Notes under the pieces: generated by a model
The model's input: the letters and a program-made list of their open reading frames with translations, nothing else
What the model was told of the DNA's origin: nothing
Databases searched by the model: none
Origin: Phocoena phocoena
Lineage: Eukaryota; Chordata; Mammalia; Artiodactyla; Phocoenidae
NCBI RefSeq assembly: GCF_963924675.1
Contig: NW_027077409.1
Span: 186,001 to 250,000 of the forward strand
Direction of reading: 5' to 3'
DNA: 64,000 nt
In this document: piece after piece, positions 24,459 through 38,431 of the stretch
Layout of the letters: every line of letters begins with the position of its first letter
Position numbering within the stretch: position 1 is the first letter of the stretch
Program-made: the position numbers and the translations under genes

Positions 24459-26204
24459 ATAATTCACTCAGGGCATGTGATGCAACCGGGATTGACCACA
24501 TCTACACCCAGAGCTGGTTGAGACATAAGGCTGGACACTTCAGGCTGATAGCATTGGTGAGTTTAGGTGAGCAAATGCACACCCTTTGAAGTCATACTGT
24601 ATGGTACCTATTCCATGGGTCCCAACTCTTCAGGTTCAAGGGATTCTTCCTCCAGCTAAAACATGCATGTGAAACCCACAGTATGGTCCACCGTGTTATG
24701 GGGAAATGATTTAAAATGCATCTCAGTTTTCGTATCCTGGTCCTCGGGTTCACCATTCCAGATGATTTACTAACAGTCTCCCTGCTTGGAGAGTCAGTGC
24801 CTTTAACCTCCTGTTTGGCACAGCTTGCAATTTCTGTGCAAGATGAACAGGAATAGGGAGAACCAATGAGAGACTAGCTGTAGGTGTCTGCACGGGCAAA
24901 TGTAACGCTCATTTCCCACCAGGAAGAGGAATTTACCAAAGGCTCAGCATGCCCTGCCCGAAACAGATTAGGGCCTGAAGCAATCCTGCGGTTTTGTGCC
25001 CAGTTCACAAGAAAGCGAGTTGAAGAAAGGAGCTCAGGGGCACTGTAATTCACAAACCTGCAGAGTTATAAATGACAGCTATCCTCCAAAAATATATTGA
25101 AGTAAGCCTGCGAAGGGGACTTGAAAGCGGGCAGAATTTCAGGAAAACGATTGCAGGGGGTAGACTGGAATTGCCCTGAAAGCATAGGAAAAGAGGCAGA
25201 ACGTCGACAATGATGCACTTGGCCAAAAAGGGCATATGCGTTTTTTCCTGAATATATTCAGGAAAAAACGCATACGCCCTTTTTGGCCAACCAAGCAAGC
25301 CTGTAAAGGAAATCTGCACTACAATGAAGTCTCACTGCCCCCTGGGCAAGAGGGCCATCTGAAAAAAGTGTAAAATCCAGAAAGGTAGGACAGGATATGG
25401 AGAACAGGGAGCCTTGTTATGCTGATTGGCAGGATGTAAATTGCCAGCAGCCAGCCTGGAGAAGTGTATGGTGTTTCCTGAAACACATAAGAAACAAAGC
25501 AACACAGTCTATGGCACTTCCACTTATGGTCCTATAGCTTACGGAAATTAAAATCAAAAACAGACAGCCACCCCAATATTTGGGACGGTTGTGTTCACAA
25601 GAAGCTCGTCTACAGTAACAGGTAAATATCCCAGAAAGCAAAATATGGATAAAGAAGTTGTGGCACGTACGTACAATGCAATATCACTCAGCAATGAAAT
25701 CTGTGTCATCAGGCCCGTAGCGGCATAGTGAGTGGATGCAGGTACGGTGATTCTACGTGAACTACGTCACACAGAAAAAGAAACATCATAAGATATCACT
25801 AATACACGGAATGTAAACTTGACTACACATGAACTGAATTACAAAACAGAACAGGGTCTCAAATTTAGAAAACCAACTAGTGCTTGCTTATGGGGAAAGG
25901 TGCGTTGGGGTGCTTCATAAAACCAGAGACTGAAATTAGCACAGATAACTTTCCATAAGCCAAATATGTAATAGACAAGACCTACTCCTTGCTCAACGAA
26001 ATGGACCCAACACCACATATTCAACGCCTAGGAATATACCTGACTAGGAAGAATCTTAAAACCCATGGATATATATGTCTCCGTAAGAGAATCAAGCGTG
26101 TGTACAGCGGCATAAACGCAGCAGTGAAAATCCGATAAATCCCATTATCAAAATAAATTTCAAAAAAAAATCATAAAGACAGTGAAATAGAGAGCAATTC
26201 TTAA
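24459..26204 (+). repeat. Monomer 15, type B, 1,746 bp
   Basis: Type B with a one-base loss in the G run at 25129-25131 (GGG instead of GGGG). Palindrome 25219-25290 with one left-arm change (ggcata for ggcgta). L1 part 25304-26177. The loss merges two frames into a longer chance ORF. Confidence 0.92.
25219..25290. repeat. 72 bp palindrome, one mismatch (monomer 15)
   Basis: The left arm has gggcatatgcg where other copies have gggcgtatgcg. The right arm is intact. Confidence 0.92.
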
Positions 26205-27951
26205 ATAATTCACTCAGGGCATGTGATGCAACCGGGATTTAACACATCTACACCCAGAGCTGGTTGAGACATAAGGCTGGACACTTCAGGCTGATAGCAT
26301 TGGTGAGTTTCGGTGAGCAAATGCAGACCCTTTGAAGTCATACTGCATGGTACCCATTCCATGGGTCCCAACTCTCCAGGTTCAAGGGATTCTTCCTCCA
26401 GCTAAAACATGCATGGGAAACCAAGAGTATCGTCCACCATGTGATTGGGAAATGATTTAAAATGCATCTCAGTTTTCGTATCCTGGTCCTCGGGTTCACC
26501 ATTCCAGATGCTTTACTAACACTCTCCCCGCTTGGAGAGTCAGTGCCTTTAACCTCCTCTTTGGCACAGCTTGCAATTTCTGTGCAAAATGAACAGGAAT
26601 AGGGAGAACCAATGAGAGACTAGCTGTAGGTGTCTGCACGGGCAAATGTAACGCTCATTGCCCACCAGGAAGAGGAATTAAACAAAGGCTCAGTGTGCCC
26701 TGCTGGAAACAGATTAGGGCCTGAAGCAATCCTGCGGTTTTGTGCCCAGCTCACAAGAAAGCGAGTTGAAGAAAGGAGCTCAGGGGCACTGTAATTCACA
26801 AACCTGCAGAGTTATAAATGACAGCTTTCCTCCAAAAATATATTGAAGTAAGCCTGCGAAGGGGACTTGAAAGCGGGGCAGAATTTCAGGAAAACGATTG
26901 CAGGGGGTAGACTGGAATTGCCCTGAAAGCATAGGAAAAGAGGCAGAACGTCGACAATGATGCACTTGGCCAAAAAGGGCGTATGCGTTTTTTCCTGAAT
27001 ATATTCAGGAAAAAACGCATACGCCCTTTTTGGCCAACCAAGCAAGCCTGTAAATGAAATCTGCACTACAATGAAGTCTCACTGCCCCCCTGGCAAAAGG
27101 GCCATCTGAAAAAAGTGTAAAATCCAGAAAGGTAGGACAGGATATGGAGAACAGGGAGCCTTGTTATGCTGATTGGCAGGATGTAAATTGCCAGCAGCCA
27201 CCCTGGAGAAGTGTATGGTGTTTCCTGAAACACGAAAGAAACAAAGCAACACAGCCTATGGCACTTCCACTTATGGTCCTATAGCTTACGGAAATTAAAA
27301 TCAAAAACAGACAGCCACCCCAATATTTGAGACGGCTGTGTTCACAAGAAGCTCGTCTACAGTATCAGGTAAATATCCCAGAAAGCAAAAAATGGATAAA
27401 GAACTTGTGGCACGTACGTACAATGCAATATCACTCAGCAATGAAATCTGTGTCATCAGGCCCATAGCGGCATAGTGAGTGGATGCAGGTACGGTGATTC
27501 TACGTGAACTACGTCACACAGAAAAAGAAACATCATAAGATATCACGAATACACGGAATGTAAACTTGACTACACATGAACTGAATTACAAAATAGAAAA
27601 GGGTCTCAAATTTAGAAAACCAACTAGTGCTTGCTTATGGGGAAAGGTGCCTTGGGGTGCTGCATAAAACCAGAGACTGAAATTAGCACAGATAACTTTC
27701 CATAAGCCCAATATGTAATAGACAAGACCTACTCCTTGCTCAACGAAATGGACCCAACACCACATATTCAACGCCTAGGAATATACTTGACTAGGAAGAA
27801 TCTTAAAACCCATGGATATATATGTCTCCGTAAGAGAATCAAGGGTGTGTACAGCGGCCGAAAGGCAGCAGTGAAAATCCGATAAATCCCATTATCAAAA
27901 TAAATTTCGAAAACAAAACACAAAGACAGTGAAATAGAGAGCAATTCTTAA
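26205..27951 (+). repeat. Monomer 16, type A
   Basis: Type A, close to consensus. Palindrome 26966-27037 perfect. L1 part 27051-27924. Private change atacttgac near 27783. Confidence 0.92.
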
Positions 27952-29698
27952 ATAATTCACTCAGGGCATGTGATGCAACCGGGATTGACCACATCTACAC
28001 CCAGAGCTGGTTGAGACATAAGGCTGGACACTTCAGGCTGATAGCATTGGTGAGTTTAGGTGAGCAAATGCACACCCTTTGAAGTCATACTGTATGGTAC
28101 CTATTCCATGGGTCCCAACTCTTCAGGTTCAAGGGATTCTTCCTCCAGCTAAAACATGCATGTGAAACCCACAGTATGGTCCACCGTGTTATGGGGAAAT
28201 GATTTAAAATGCATCTCAGTTTTCGTATCCTGGTCCTCGGGTTCACCATTCCAGATGATTTACTAACAGTCTCCCTGCTTGGAGAGTCAGTGCCTTTAAC
28301 CTCCTGTTTGGCACAGCTTGCAATTTCTGTGCAAGATGAACAGGAATAGGGAGAACCAATGAGAGACTAGCTGTAGGTGTCTGCACGGGCAAATGTAACG
28401 CTCATTTCCCACCAGGAAGAGGAATTTACCAAAGGCTCAGCATGCCCTGCCCGAAACAGATTAGGGCCTGAAGCAATCCTGCGGTTTTGTGCCCAGCTCA
28501 CAAGAAAGCGAGTTGAAGAAAGGAGCTCAGGGGCACTGTAATTCACAAACCTGCAGAGTTATAAATGACAGCTATCCTCCAAAAATATATTGAAGTAAGC
28601 CTGCGAAGGGGACTTGAAAGCGGGGCAGAATTTCAGGAAAACGATTGCAGGGGGTAGACTGGAATTGCCCTGAAAGCATAGGAAAAGAGGCAGAACGTCG
28701 ACAATGATGCACTTGGCCAAAAAGGGCGTATGCGTTTTTTCCTGAATATATTCAGGAAAAAACGCATACGCCCTTTTTGGCCAACCAAGCAAGCCTGTAA
28801 AGGAAATCTGCACTACAATGAAGTCTCACTGCCCCCCGGGCAAGAGGGCCATCTGAAAAAAGTGTAAAATCCAGAAAGGTAGGACAGGATATGGAGAACA
28901 GGGAGCCTTGTTATGCTGATTGGCAGGATGTAAATTGCCAGCAGCCAGCCTGGAGAAGTGTATGGTGTTTCCTGAAACACATAAGAAACAAAGCAACACA
29001 GTCTATGGCACTTCCACTTATGGTCCTATAGCTTACGGAAATTAAAATCAAAAACAGACAGCCACCCCAATATTTGGGACGGCTGTGTTCACAAGAAGCT
29101 CGTCTACAGTAACAGGTAAATATCCCAGAAAGCAAAATATGGATAAAGAAGTTGTGGCACGTACGTACAATGCAATATCACTCAGCAATGAAATCTGTGT
29201 CATCAGGCCCGTAGCGGCATAGTGAGTGGATGCAGGTACGGTGATTCTACGTGAACTACGTCACACAGAAAAAGAAACATCATAAGATATCACTAATACA
29301 CGGAATGTAAACTTGACTACACATGAACTGAATTACAAAACAGAACAGGGTCTCAAATTTAGAAAACCAACTAGTGCTTGCTTATGGGGAAAGGTGCGTT
29401 GGGGTGCTTCATAAAACCAGAGACTGAAATTAGCACAGATAACTTTCCATAAGCCAAATATGTAATAGACAAGACCTACTCCTTGCTCAACGAAATGGAC
29501 CCAACACCACATATTCAACGCCTAGGAATATACCTGACTAGGAAGAATCTTAAAACCCATGGATATATATGTCTCCGTAAGAGAATCAAGCGTGTGTACA
29601 GCGGCATAAACGCAGCAGTGAAAATCCGATAAATCCCATTATCAAAATAAATTTCAAAAAAAAATCATAAAGACAGTGAAATAGAGAGCAATTCTTAA
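27952..29698 (+). repeat. Monomer 17, type B
   Basis: Type B, with one A-type base (cagctcac near 28494). Palindrome 28713-28784 perfect. L1 part 28798-29671. Confidence 0.92.
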
Positions 29699-31445
29699 AT
29701 AATTCACTCAGGGCATGTGATGCAACCGGGATTTAACACATCTACACCCAGAGCTGGTTGAGACATAAGGCTGGACACTTCAGGCTGATAGCATTGGTGA
29801 GTTTCGGTGAGCAAATGCAGACCCTTTGAAGTCATACTGCATGGTATCCATTCCATGGGTCCCAACTCTCCAGGTTCAAGGGATTCTTCCTCCAGCTAAA
29901 ACATGCATGGGAAACCAAGAGTATCGTCCACCATGTGATTGGGAAATGATTTATAATGCATCTCAGTTTTCGTATCCTGGTCCTCGGGTTCACCATTCCA
30001 GATGCTTTACTAACACTCTCCCCGCTTGGAGAGTCAGTGCCTTTAACCTCCTCTTTGGCACAGCTTGCAATTTCTGTGCAAAATGAACAGGAATAGGGAG
30101 AACCAATGAGAGACTAGCTGTAGGTGTCTGCACGGGCAAATGTAACGCTCATTGCCCACCAGGAAGAGGAATTAAACAAAGGCTCAGTGTGCCCTGCTGG
30201 AAACAGATTAGGGCCTGAAGCAATCCTGCGGTTTTGTGCCCAGCTCACAAGAAAGCGAGTTGAAGAAAGGAGCTCAGGGGCACTGTAATTCACAAACCTG
30301 CAGAGTTATAAATGACAGCTTTCCTCCAAAAATATATTGAAGTAAGCCTGCGAAGGGGACTTGAAAGCGGGGCAGAATTTCAGGAAAACGATTGCAGGGG
30401 GTAGACTGGAATTGCCCTGAAAGCATAGGAAAAGAGGCAGAACGTCGACAATGATGCACTTGGCCAAAAAGGGCGTATGCGTTTTTTCCTGAATATATTC
30501 AGGAAAAAACGCATACGCCCTTTTTGGCCAACCAAGCAAGCCTGTAAATGAAATCTGCACTACAATGAAGTCTCACTGCCCCCCGGGCAAAAGGGCCATC
30601 TGAAAAAAGTGTAAAATCCAGAAAGGTAGGACAGGATATGGAGAACAGGGAGCCTTGTTATGCTGATTGGCAGGATGTAAATTGCCAGCAGCCACCCTGG
30701 AGAAGTGTATGGTGTTTCCTGAAACACGAAAGAAACAAAGCAACACAGCCTATGGCACTTCCACTTATGGTCCTATAGCTTACGGAAATTAAAATCAAAA
30801 ACAGACAGCCACCCCAATATTTGAGACGGCTGTGTTCACAAGAAGCTCGTCTACAGTATCAGGTAAATATCCCAGAAAGCAAAAAATGGATAAAGAACTT
30901 GTGGCACGTACGTACAATGCAATATCACTCAGCAATGAAATCTGTGTCATCAGGCCCATAGCGGCATAGTGAGTGGATGCAGGTACGGTGATTCTACGTG
31001 AACTACGTCACACAGAAAAAGAAATATCATAAGATATCATGAATACACGGAATGTAAACTTGACTACACATGAACTGAATTACAAAGTAGAAAAGGGTCT
31101 CAAATTTAGAAAACCAACTAGTGCTTGCTTATGGGGAAAGGTGCCTTGGGGTGCTGCATAAAACCAGAGACTGAAATTAGCACAGATAACTTTCCATAAG
31201 CCCAATATGTAATAGACAAGACCTACTCCTTGCTCAACGAAATGGACCCAACACCACATATTCAACGCCTAGGAATATACCTGACTAGGAAGAATCTTAA
31301 AACCCATGGATATATATGTCTCCGTAAGAGAATCAAGGGTGTGTACAGCGGCCGAAAGGCAGCAGTGAAAATCCGATAAATCCCATTATCAAAATAAATT
31401 TCGAAAACAAAACACAAAGACAGTGAAATAGAGAGCAATTCTTAA
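29699..31445 (+). repeat. Monomer 18, type A
   Basis: Type A. Palindrome 30460-30531 perfect. L1 part 30545-31418. ccccgggcaaaag near 30580 and atatcatgaat near 31034 are shared with monomer 22, four monomers on. Private ggtatcc near 29844 and tttataatg near 29950 open a chance + strand frame at 29826-30086. Confidence 0.92.
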
Positions 31446-33192
31446 ATAATTCACTCAGGGCATGTGATGCAACCGGGATTGACCACATCTACACCCAGAG
31501 CTGGTTGAGACATAAGGCTGGACACTTCAGGCTGATAGCATTGGTGAGTTTAGGTGAGCAAATGCACACCCTTTGAAGTCATACTGTATGGTACCTATTC
31601 CATGGGTCCCAACTCTTCAGGTTCAAGGGATTCTTCCTCCAGCTAAAACATGCATGTGAAACCCACAGTATGGTCCACCGTGTTATGGGGAAATGATTTA
31701 AAATGCATCTCAGTTTTCGTATCCTGGTCCTCGGGTTCACCATTCCAGATGATTTACTAACAGTCTCCCTGCTTGGAGAGTCAGTGCCTTTAACCTCCTG
31801 TTTGGCACAGCTTGCAATTTCTGTGCAAGATGAACAGGAATAGGGAGAACCAATGAGAGACTAGCTGTAGGTGTCTGCACGGGCAAATGTAACGCTCATT
31901 TCCCACCAGGAAGAGGAATTTACCAAAGGCTCAGCATGCCCTGCCCGAAACAGATTAGGGCCTGAAGCAATCCTGCGGTTTTGTGCCCAGTTCACAAGAA
32001 AGCGAGTTGAAGAAAGGAGCTCAGGGGCACTGTAATTCACAAACCTGCAGAGTTATAAATGACAGCTATCCTCCAAAAATATATTGAAGTAAGCCTGCGA
32101 AGGGGACTTGAAAGCGGGGCAGAATTTCAGGAAAACGATTGCAGGGGGTAGACTGGAATTGCCCTGAAAGCATAGGAAAAGAGGCAGAACGTCGACAATG
32201 ATGCACTTGGCCAAAAAGGGCGTATGCGTTTTTTCCTGAATATATTCAGGAAAAAACGCATACGCCCTTTTTGGCCAACCAAGCAAGCCTGTAAAGGAAA
32301 TCTGCACTACAATGAAGTCTCACTGCCCCCCGGGCAAGAGGGCCATCTGAAAAAAGTGTAAAATCCAGAAAGGTAGGACAGGATATGGAGAACAGGGAGC
32401 CTTGTTATGCTGATTGGCAGGATGTAAATTGCCAGCAGCCAGCCTGGAGAAGTGTATGGTGTTTCCTGAAACACATAAGAAACAAAGCAACACAGTCTAT
32501 GGCACTTCCACTTATGGTCCTATAGCTTACGGAAATTAAAATCAAAAACAGACAGCCACCCCAATATTTGGGACGGCTGTGTTCACAAGAAGCTCGTCTA
32601 CAGTAACAGGTAAATATCCCAGAAAGCAAAATATGGATAAAGAAGTTGTGGCACGTACGTACAATGCAATATCACTCAGCAATGAAATCTGTGTCATCAG
32701 GCCCGTAGCGGCATAGTGAGTGGATGCAGGTACGGTGATTCTACGTGAACTACGTCACACAGAAAAAGAAACATCATAAGATATCACTAATACACGGAAT
32801 GTAAACTTGACTACACATGAACTGAATTACAAAACAGAACAGGGTCTCAAATTTAGAAAACCAACTAGTGCTTGCTTATGGGGAAAGGTGCGTTGGGGTG
32901 CTTCATAAAACCAGAGACTGAAATTAGCACAGATAACTTTCCATAAGCCAAATATGTAATAGACAAGACCTACTCCTTGCTCAACGAAATGGACCCAACA
33001 CCACATATTCAACGCCTAGGAATATACCTGACTAGGAAGAATCTTAAAACCCATGGATATATATGTCTCCGTAAGAGAATCAAGCGTGTGTAGAGCGGCA
33101 TAAACGCAGCAGTGAAAATCCGATAAATCCCATTATCAAAATAAATTTCAAAAAAAAATCATAAAGACAGTGAAATAGAGAGCAATTCTTAA
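31446..33192 (+). repeat. Monomer 19, type B
   Basis: Type B. Palindrome 32207-32278 perfect. L1 part 32292-33165. Private change gtgtagagcgg near 33088. Confidence 0.92.
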
Positions 33193-34939
33193 ATAATTCA
33201 CTCAGGGCATGTGATGCAACCGGGATTTAACACATCTACACCCAGAGCTGGTTGAGACATAAGGCTGGACACTTCAGGCTGATAGCATTGGTGAGTTTCG
33301 GTGAGCAAATGCAGACCCTTTGAAGTCATACTGCATGGTACCCATTCCATGGGTCCCAACTCTCCAGGTTCAAGGGATTCTTCCTCCAGCTAAAACATGC
33401 ATGGGAAACCAAGAGTATCGTCCACCATGTGATTGGGAAATGATTTAAAATGCATCTCAGTTTTCGTATCCTGGTCCTCGGGTTCACCATTCCAGATGCT
33501 TTACTAACACTCTCCCCGCTTGGAGAGTCAGTGCCTTTAACCTCCTCTTTGGCACAGCTTGCAATTTCTGTGCAAAATGAACAGGAATAGGGAGAACCAA
33601 TGAGAGACTAGCTGTAGGTGTCTGCACCGGCAAATGTAACGCTCATTTCCCACCAGGAAGAGGAATTAACCAAAGGCTCAGCATGCCCTGCTGGAAACAG
33701 ATTAGGGCCTGAAGCAATCCTGCGGTTTTGTGCCCAGCTCACAAGAAAGCGAGTTGAAGAAAGGAGCTCAGGGGCACTGTAATTCACAAACCTGCAGAGT
33801 TATAAAGGACAGCTATCCTCCAAAAATATATTGAAGTAAGCCTGCGAAGGGGAGTTGAAAGCGGGGCAGAATTTCAGGAAAACGATTGCAGGGGGTAGAC
33901 TGGAATTGCCCTGAAAGCATAGGAAAAGAGGCAGAACGTCGACAATGATGCACTTGGCCAAAAAGGGCGTATGTGTTTTTTCCTGAATATATTCAGGAAA
34001 AAACGCATACGCCCTTTTTGGCCAACCAAGCAAGCCTGTAAATGAAATCTGCACTACAATGAAGTCTCACTGCCCCCCTGGCAAAAGGGCCATCTGAAAA
34101 AAGTGTAAAATCCAGAAAGGTAGGACAGGATATGGAGAACAGGGAGCCTTGTTATGCTGATTGGCAGGATGTAAATTGCCAGCAGCCACCCTGGAGAAGT
34201 GTATGGTGTTTCCTGAAACACGAAAGAAACAAAGCAACACAGCCTATGGCACTTCCACTTATGGTCCTATAGCTTACGGAAATTAAAATCAAAAACAGAC
34301 AGCCACCCCAATATTTGAGACGGCTGTGTTCACAAGAAGCTCGTCTACAGTATCAGGTAAATATCCCAGAAAGCAAAAAATGGATAAAGAACTTGTGGCA
34401 CATACGTACAATGCAATATCACTCAGCAATGAAATCTGTGTCATCAGGCCCATAGCGGCATAGTGAGTGGATGCAGGTACGGTGATTCTACGTGAACTAC
34501 GTCACACAGAAAAAGAAACATCATAAGATATCACGAATACACAGAATGTAAACTTGACTACACATGAACTGAATTACAAAATAGAAAAGGGTCTCAAATT
34601 TAGAAAACCAACTAGTGCTTGCTTATGGGGAAAGGTGCCTTGGGGTGCTGCATAAAACCAGAGACTGAAATTAGCACAGATAACTTTCCATAAGCCCAAT
34701 ATGTAATAGACAAGACCTACTCCTTGCTCAACGAAATGGACCCAACACCACATATTCAACGCCTAGGAATATACCTGACTAGGAAGAATCTTAAAACCCA
34801 TGGATATATATGTCTCCGTAAGAGAATCAAGGGTGTGTACAGCGGCCGAAAGGCAGCAGTGAAAATCCGATAAATCCCATTATCAAAATAAATTTCGAAA
34901 ACAAAACACAAAGACAGTGAAATAGAGAGCAATTCTTAA
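33193..34939 (+). repeat. Monomer 20, type A'
   Basis: A-type ends with an A' centre (aattaacc, ggggagttg, gtatgtg) but cagcatgccctgctgg, and B-like ctatcc. Palindrome 33954-34025 with the A' mismatch. L1 part 34039-34912. Private changes gcaccggc near 33624, aaaggac near 33804 and gcacatacg near 34399. Confidence 0.92.
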
Positions 34940-35878
34940 ATAATTCACTCAGGGCATGTGATGCAACCGGGATTGACCACATCTACACCCAGAGCTGGTT
35001 GAGACATAAGGCTGGACACTTCAGGCTGATAGCATTGGTGAGTTTAGGTGAGCAAATGCACACCCTTTGAAGTCATACTGTATGGTACCTATTCCATGGG
35101 TCCCAACTCTTCAGGTTCAAGGGATTCTTCCTCCAGCTAAAACATGCATGTGAAACCCACAGTATGGTCCACCGTGTTATGGGGAAATGATTTAAAATGC
35201 ATCTCAGTTTTCGTATCCTGGTCCTCGGGTTCACCATTCCAGATGATTTACTAACAGTCTCCCTGCTTGGAGAGTCAGTGCCTTTAACCTCCTGTTTGGC
35301 ACAGCTTGCAATTTCTGTGCAAGATGAACAGGAATAGGGAGAACCAATGAGAGACTAGCTGTAGGTGTCTGCACGGGCAAATGTAACGCTCATTTCCCAC
35401 CAGGAAGAGGAATTTACCAAAGGCTCAGCATGCCCTGCCCGAAACAGATTAGGGCCTGAAGCAATCCTGCGGTTTTGTGCCCAGTTCACAAGAAAGCGAG
35501 TTGAAGAAAGGAGCTCAGGGGCACTGTAATTCACAAACCTGCAGAGTTATAAATGACAGCTATCCTCCAAAAATATATTGAAGTAAGCCTGCGAAGGGGA
35601 CTTGAAAGCGGGGCAGAATTTCTGGAAAACGATTGCAGGGGGTAGACTGGAATTGCCCTGAAAGCATAGGAAAAGAGGCAGAACGTCGACAATGATGCAC
35701 TTGGCCAAAAAGGGCGTATGCGTTTTTTCCTGAATATATTCAGGAAAAAACGCATACGCCCTTTTTGGCCAACCAAGCAAGCCTGTAAAGGAAATCTGCA
35801 CTACAATGAAGTCTCACTGCCCCCCGGGCAAGAGGGCCATCTGAAAAAAGTGTAAAATCCAGAAAGGTAGGACAGGAT

Positions 35879-36100
35879 ATGGAGAACAGGGAGCCTTTTA
35901 ATGCTGATTGGCAGGATGTAAATTGTGAAGAGCCACCCTGGAGCAGTGTATGGTGTTTCCTGAAACACATAAGAAATAAAGCAACACAGCCTATGGCAAT
36001 TGCACTTATGGTCCTATTGCTTAGGGAAATTAAAATCAAAAACAGAGAGCCACCCCAATATTTGGGACGGCTGTGTTCACAAGAAGCTCGTCTACAGTAA
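35879..36100 (+). pseudogene. Readable L1 ORF2 C-terminal fragment (73 codons), type C
   Basis: A 73-codon open frame on the + strand in the L1 ORF2 register. It includes W-S-S-V-W-C-F-L-K, which corresponds to the conserved W-x-x-V-W-x-F-L-K stretch near the ORF2 C-terminus, and then M-A-I-A-L, resembling the family's P-A-I-P-L. It is part of the region after the reverse transcriptase domain and has no catalytic residues. It starts at a chance atg and ends at a taa shared with type B. I regard it as a relic, not an expressed gene. Confidence 0.6.
35898..36047 (+). repeat. Type C patch, probable gene-conversion tract
   Basis: Over 150 bases this monomer carries a cluster of changes absent from A and B: ccttttaatg, tgtgaagag, ggagcag, agaaataaag, ggcaattgc, cctattgcttaggg, cagagag. 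The same changes appear in monomer 24 at 41137-41286. Flanking sequence here is ordinary B, so the patch looks transferred. It removes the tag stop found in A and B within the L1 ORF2 frame. Confidence 0.85.
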
Positions 36101-36685
36101 CAGGTAAATATCCCAGAAAGCAAAATATGGATAAAGAAGTTGTGGCACGTACGTACAATGCAATATCACTCAGCAATGAAATCTGTGTCATCAGGCCCGT
36201 AGCGGCATAGTGAGTGGATGCAGGTACGGTGATTCTACGTGAACTACGTCACACAGAAAAAGAAACATCATAAGATATCACAAATACACGGAATGTAAAC
36301 TTGACTACACATGAACTGAATTACAAAACAGAACAGGGTCTCAAATTTAGAAAACCAACTAGTGCTTGCTTATGGGGAAAGGTGCGTTGGGGTGCTTCAT
36401 AAAACCAGAGACTGAAATTAGCACAGATAACTTTCCATAAGCCAAATATGTAATAGAGAAGACCTACTCCTTGCTCAACGAAATGGACCCAACACCACAT
36501 ATTCAACGCCTAGGAATATACCTGACTAGGAAGAATCTTAAAACCCATGGATATATATGTCTCCGTAAGAGAATCAAGCGTGTGTACAGCGGAATAAACG
36601 CAGCACTGAAAATCCGATAAATCCCATTATCAAAATAAATTTCAAAAAAAATCATAAAGACAGTGAAATAGAGAGCAATTCTTAA

Positions 36686-38431
36686 ATAATTCACTCAGGG
36701 CATGTGATGCAACCGGGATTTAACACATCTACACCCAGAGCTGGTTGAGACATAAGGCTGGACACTTCAGGCTGATAGCATTGGTGAGTTTCGGTGAGCA
36801 AATGCAGACCCTTTGAAGTCATACTGCATGGTACCCATTCCATGGGTCCCAACTCTCCAGGTTCAAGGGATTCTTCCTCCAGCTAAAACATGCATGGGAA
36901 ACCAAGAGTATCGTCCACCATGTGATTGGGAAATGATTTAAAATGCATCTCAGTTTTCGTATCCTGGTCCTCGGGTTCACCATTCCAGATGCTTTACTAA
37001 CACTCTCCCCGCTTGGAGAGTCAGTGCCTTTAACCTCCTCTTTGGCACAGCTTGCAATTTCTGTGCAAAATGAACAGGAATAGGGAGAACCAATGAGAGA
37101 CTAGCTGTAGGTGTCTGCACGGGCAAATGTAACGCTCATTGCCCACCAGGAAGAGGAATTAAACAAAGGCTCAGTGTGCCCTGCTGGAAACAGATTAGGG
37201 CCTGAAGCAATCCTGCGGTTTTGTGCCCAGCTCACAAGAAAGCGAGTTGAAGAAAGGAGCTCAGGGGCACTGTAATTCACAAACCTGCAGAGTTATAAAT
37301 GACAGCTTTCCTCCAAAAATATATTGAAGTAAGCCTGCGAAGGGGACTTGAAAGCGGGGCAGAATTTCAGGAAAACGATTGCAGGGGGTAGACTGGAATT
37401 GCCCTGAAAGCATAGGAAAAGAGGCAGAACGTCGACAATGATGCACTTGGCCAAAAAGGGCGTATGCGTTTTTTCCTGAATATATTCAGGAAAAAACGCA
37501 TACGCCCTTTTTGGCCAACCAAGCAAGCCTGTAAATGAAATCTGCACTACAATGAAGTCTCACTGCCCCCCGGGCAAAAGGGCCATCTGAAAAAGTGTAA
37601 AATCCAGAAAGGTAGGACAGGATATGGAGAACAGGGAGCCTTGTTATGCTGATTGGCAGGATGCAAATTGCCAGCAGCCACCCTGGAGAAGTGTATGGTG
37701 TTTCCTGAAACACGAAAGAAACAAAGCAACACAGCCTATGGCACTTCCACTTATGGTCCTATAGCTTACGGAAATTAAAATCAAAAACAGACAGCCACCC
37801 CAATATTTGAGACGGCTGTGTTCACAAGAAGCTCGTCTACAGTATCAGGTAAATATCCCAGAAAGCAAAAAATGGATAAAGAACTTGTGGCACGTACGTA
37901 CAATGCAATATCACTCAGCAATGAAATCTGTGTCATCAGGCCCATAGCGGCATAGTGAGTGGATGCAGGTACGGTGATTCTACGTGAACTACGTCACACA
38001 GAAAAAGAAATATCATAAGATATCATGAATACACGGAATGTAAACTTGACTACACATGAACTGAATTACAAAATAGAAAAGGGTCTCAAATTTAGAAAAC
38101 CAACTAGTGCTTGCTTATGGGGAAAGGTGCCTTGGGGTGCTGCATAAAATCAGAGACTGAAATTAGCACAGATAACTTTCCATAAGCCCAATATGTAATA
38201 GACAAGACCTACTCCTTGCTCAACGAAATGGACCCAACACCACATATTCAACGCCTAGGAATATACCTGACTAGGAAGAATCTTAAAACCCATGGATATA
38301 TATGTCTCCGTAAGAGAATCAAGGGTGTGTACAGCGGCCGAAAGGCAGCAGTGAAAATCCGATAAATCCCATTATCAAAATAAATTTCGAAAACAAAACA
38401 CAAAGACAGTGAAATAGAGAGCAATTCTTAA
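36686..38431 (+). repeat. Monomer 22, type A, 1,746 bp
   Basis: Type A with one A lost in the run at 37590-37594. Palindrome 37447-37518 perfect. L1 part 37532-38404. Shares ccccgggcaaaag and atatcatgaat with monomer 18. Private change gatgcaaat near 37660. Confidence 0.92.

Larger units (their letters stand above)
34940..36685 (+). repeat. Monomer 21, type B with a type C patch, 1,746 bp
   Basis: Type B up to about 35897, type C at 35898-36047, then B again with private changes (atcacaaat near 36278, agagaag near 36456, ggaataaacg near 36591). Eight A instead of nine at 36644-36651. Palindrome 35701-35772 perfect. L1 part 35786-36658. Confidence 0.92.

Noticed and set aside
29826..30086. 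86-codon + strand ORF in monomer 18
   Set aside because: Created by the private tttataatg change that removes a taa. It is absent from the other 36 monomers.
35740..36123. 127-codon minus-strand ORF in monomers 21 and 24 (also at 40979-41362)
   Set aside because: It is antisense to the L1 ORF2 frame and arises from the type C substitutions plus the palindrome. No recognisable domain.
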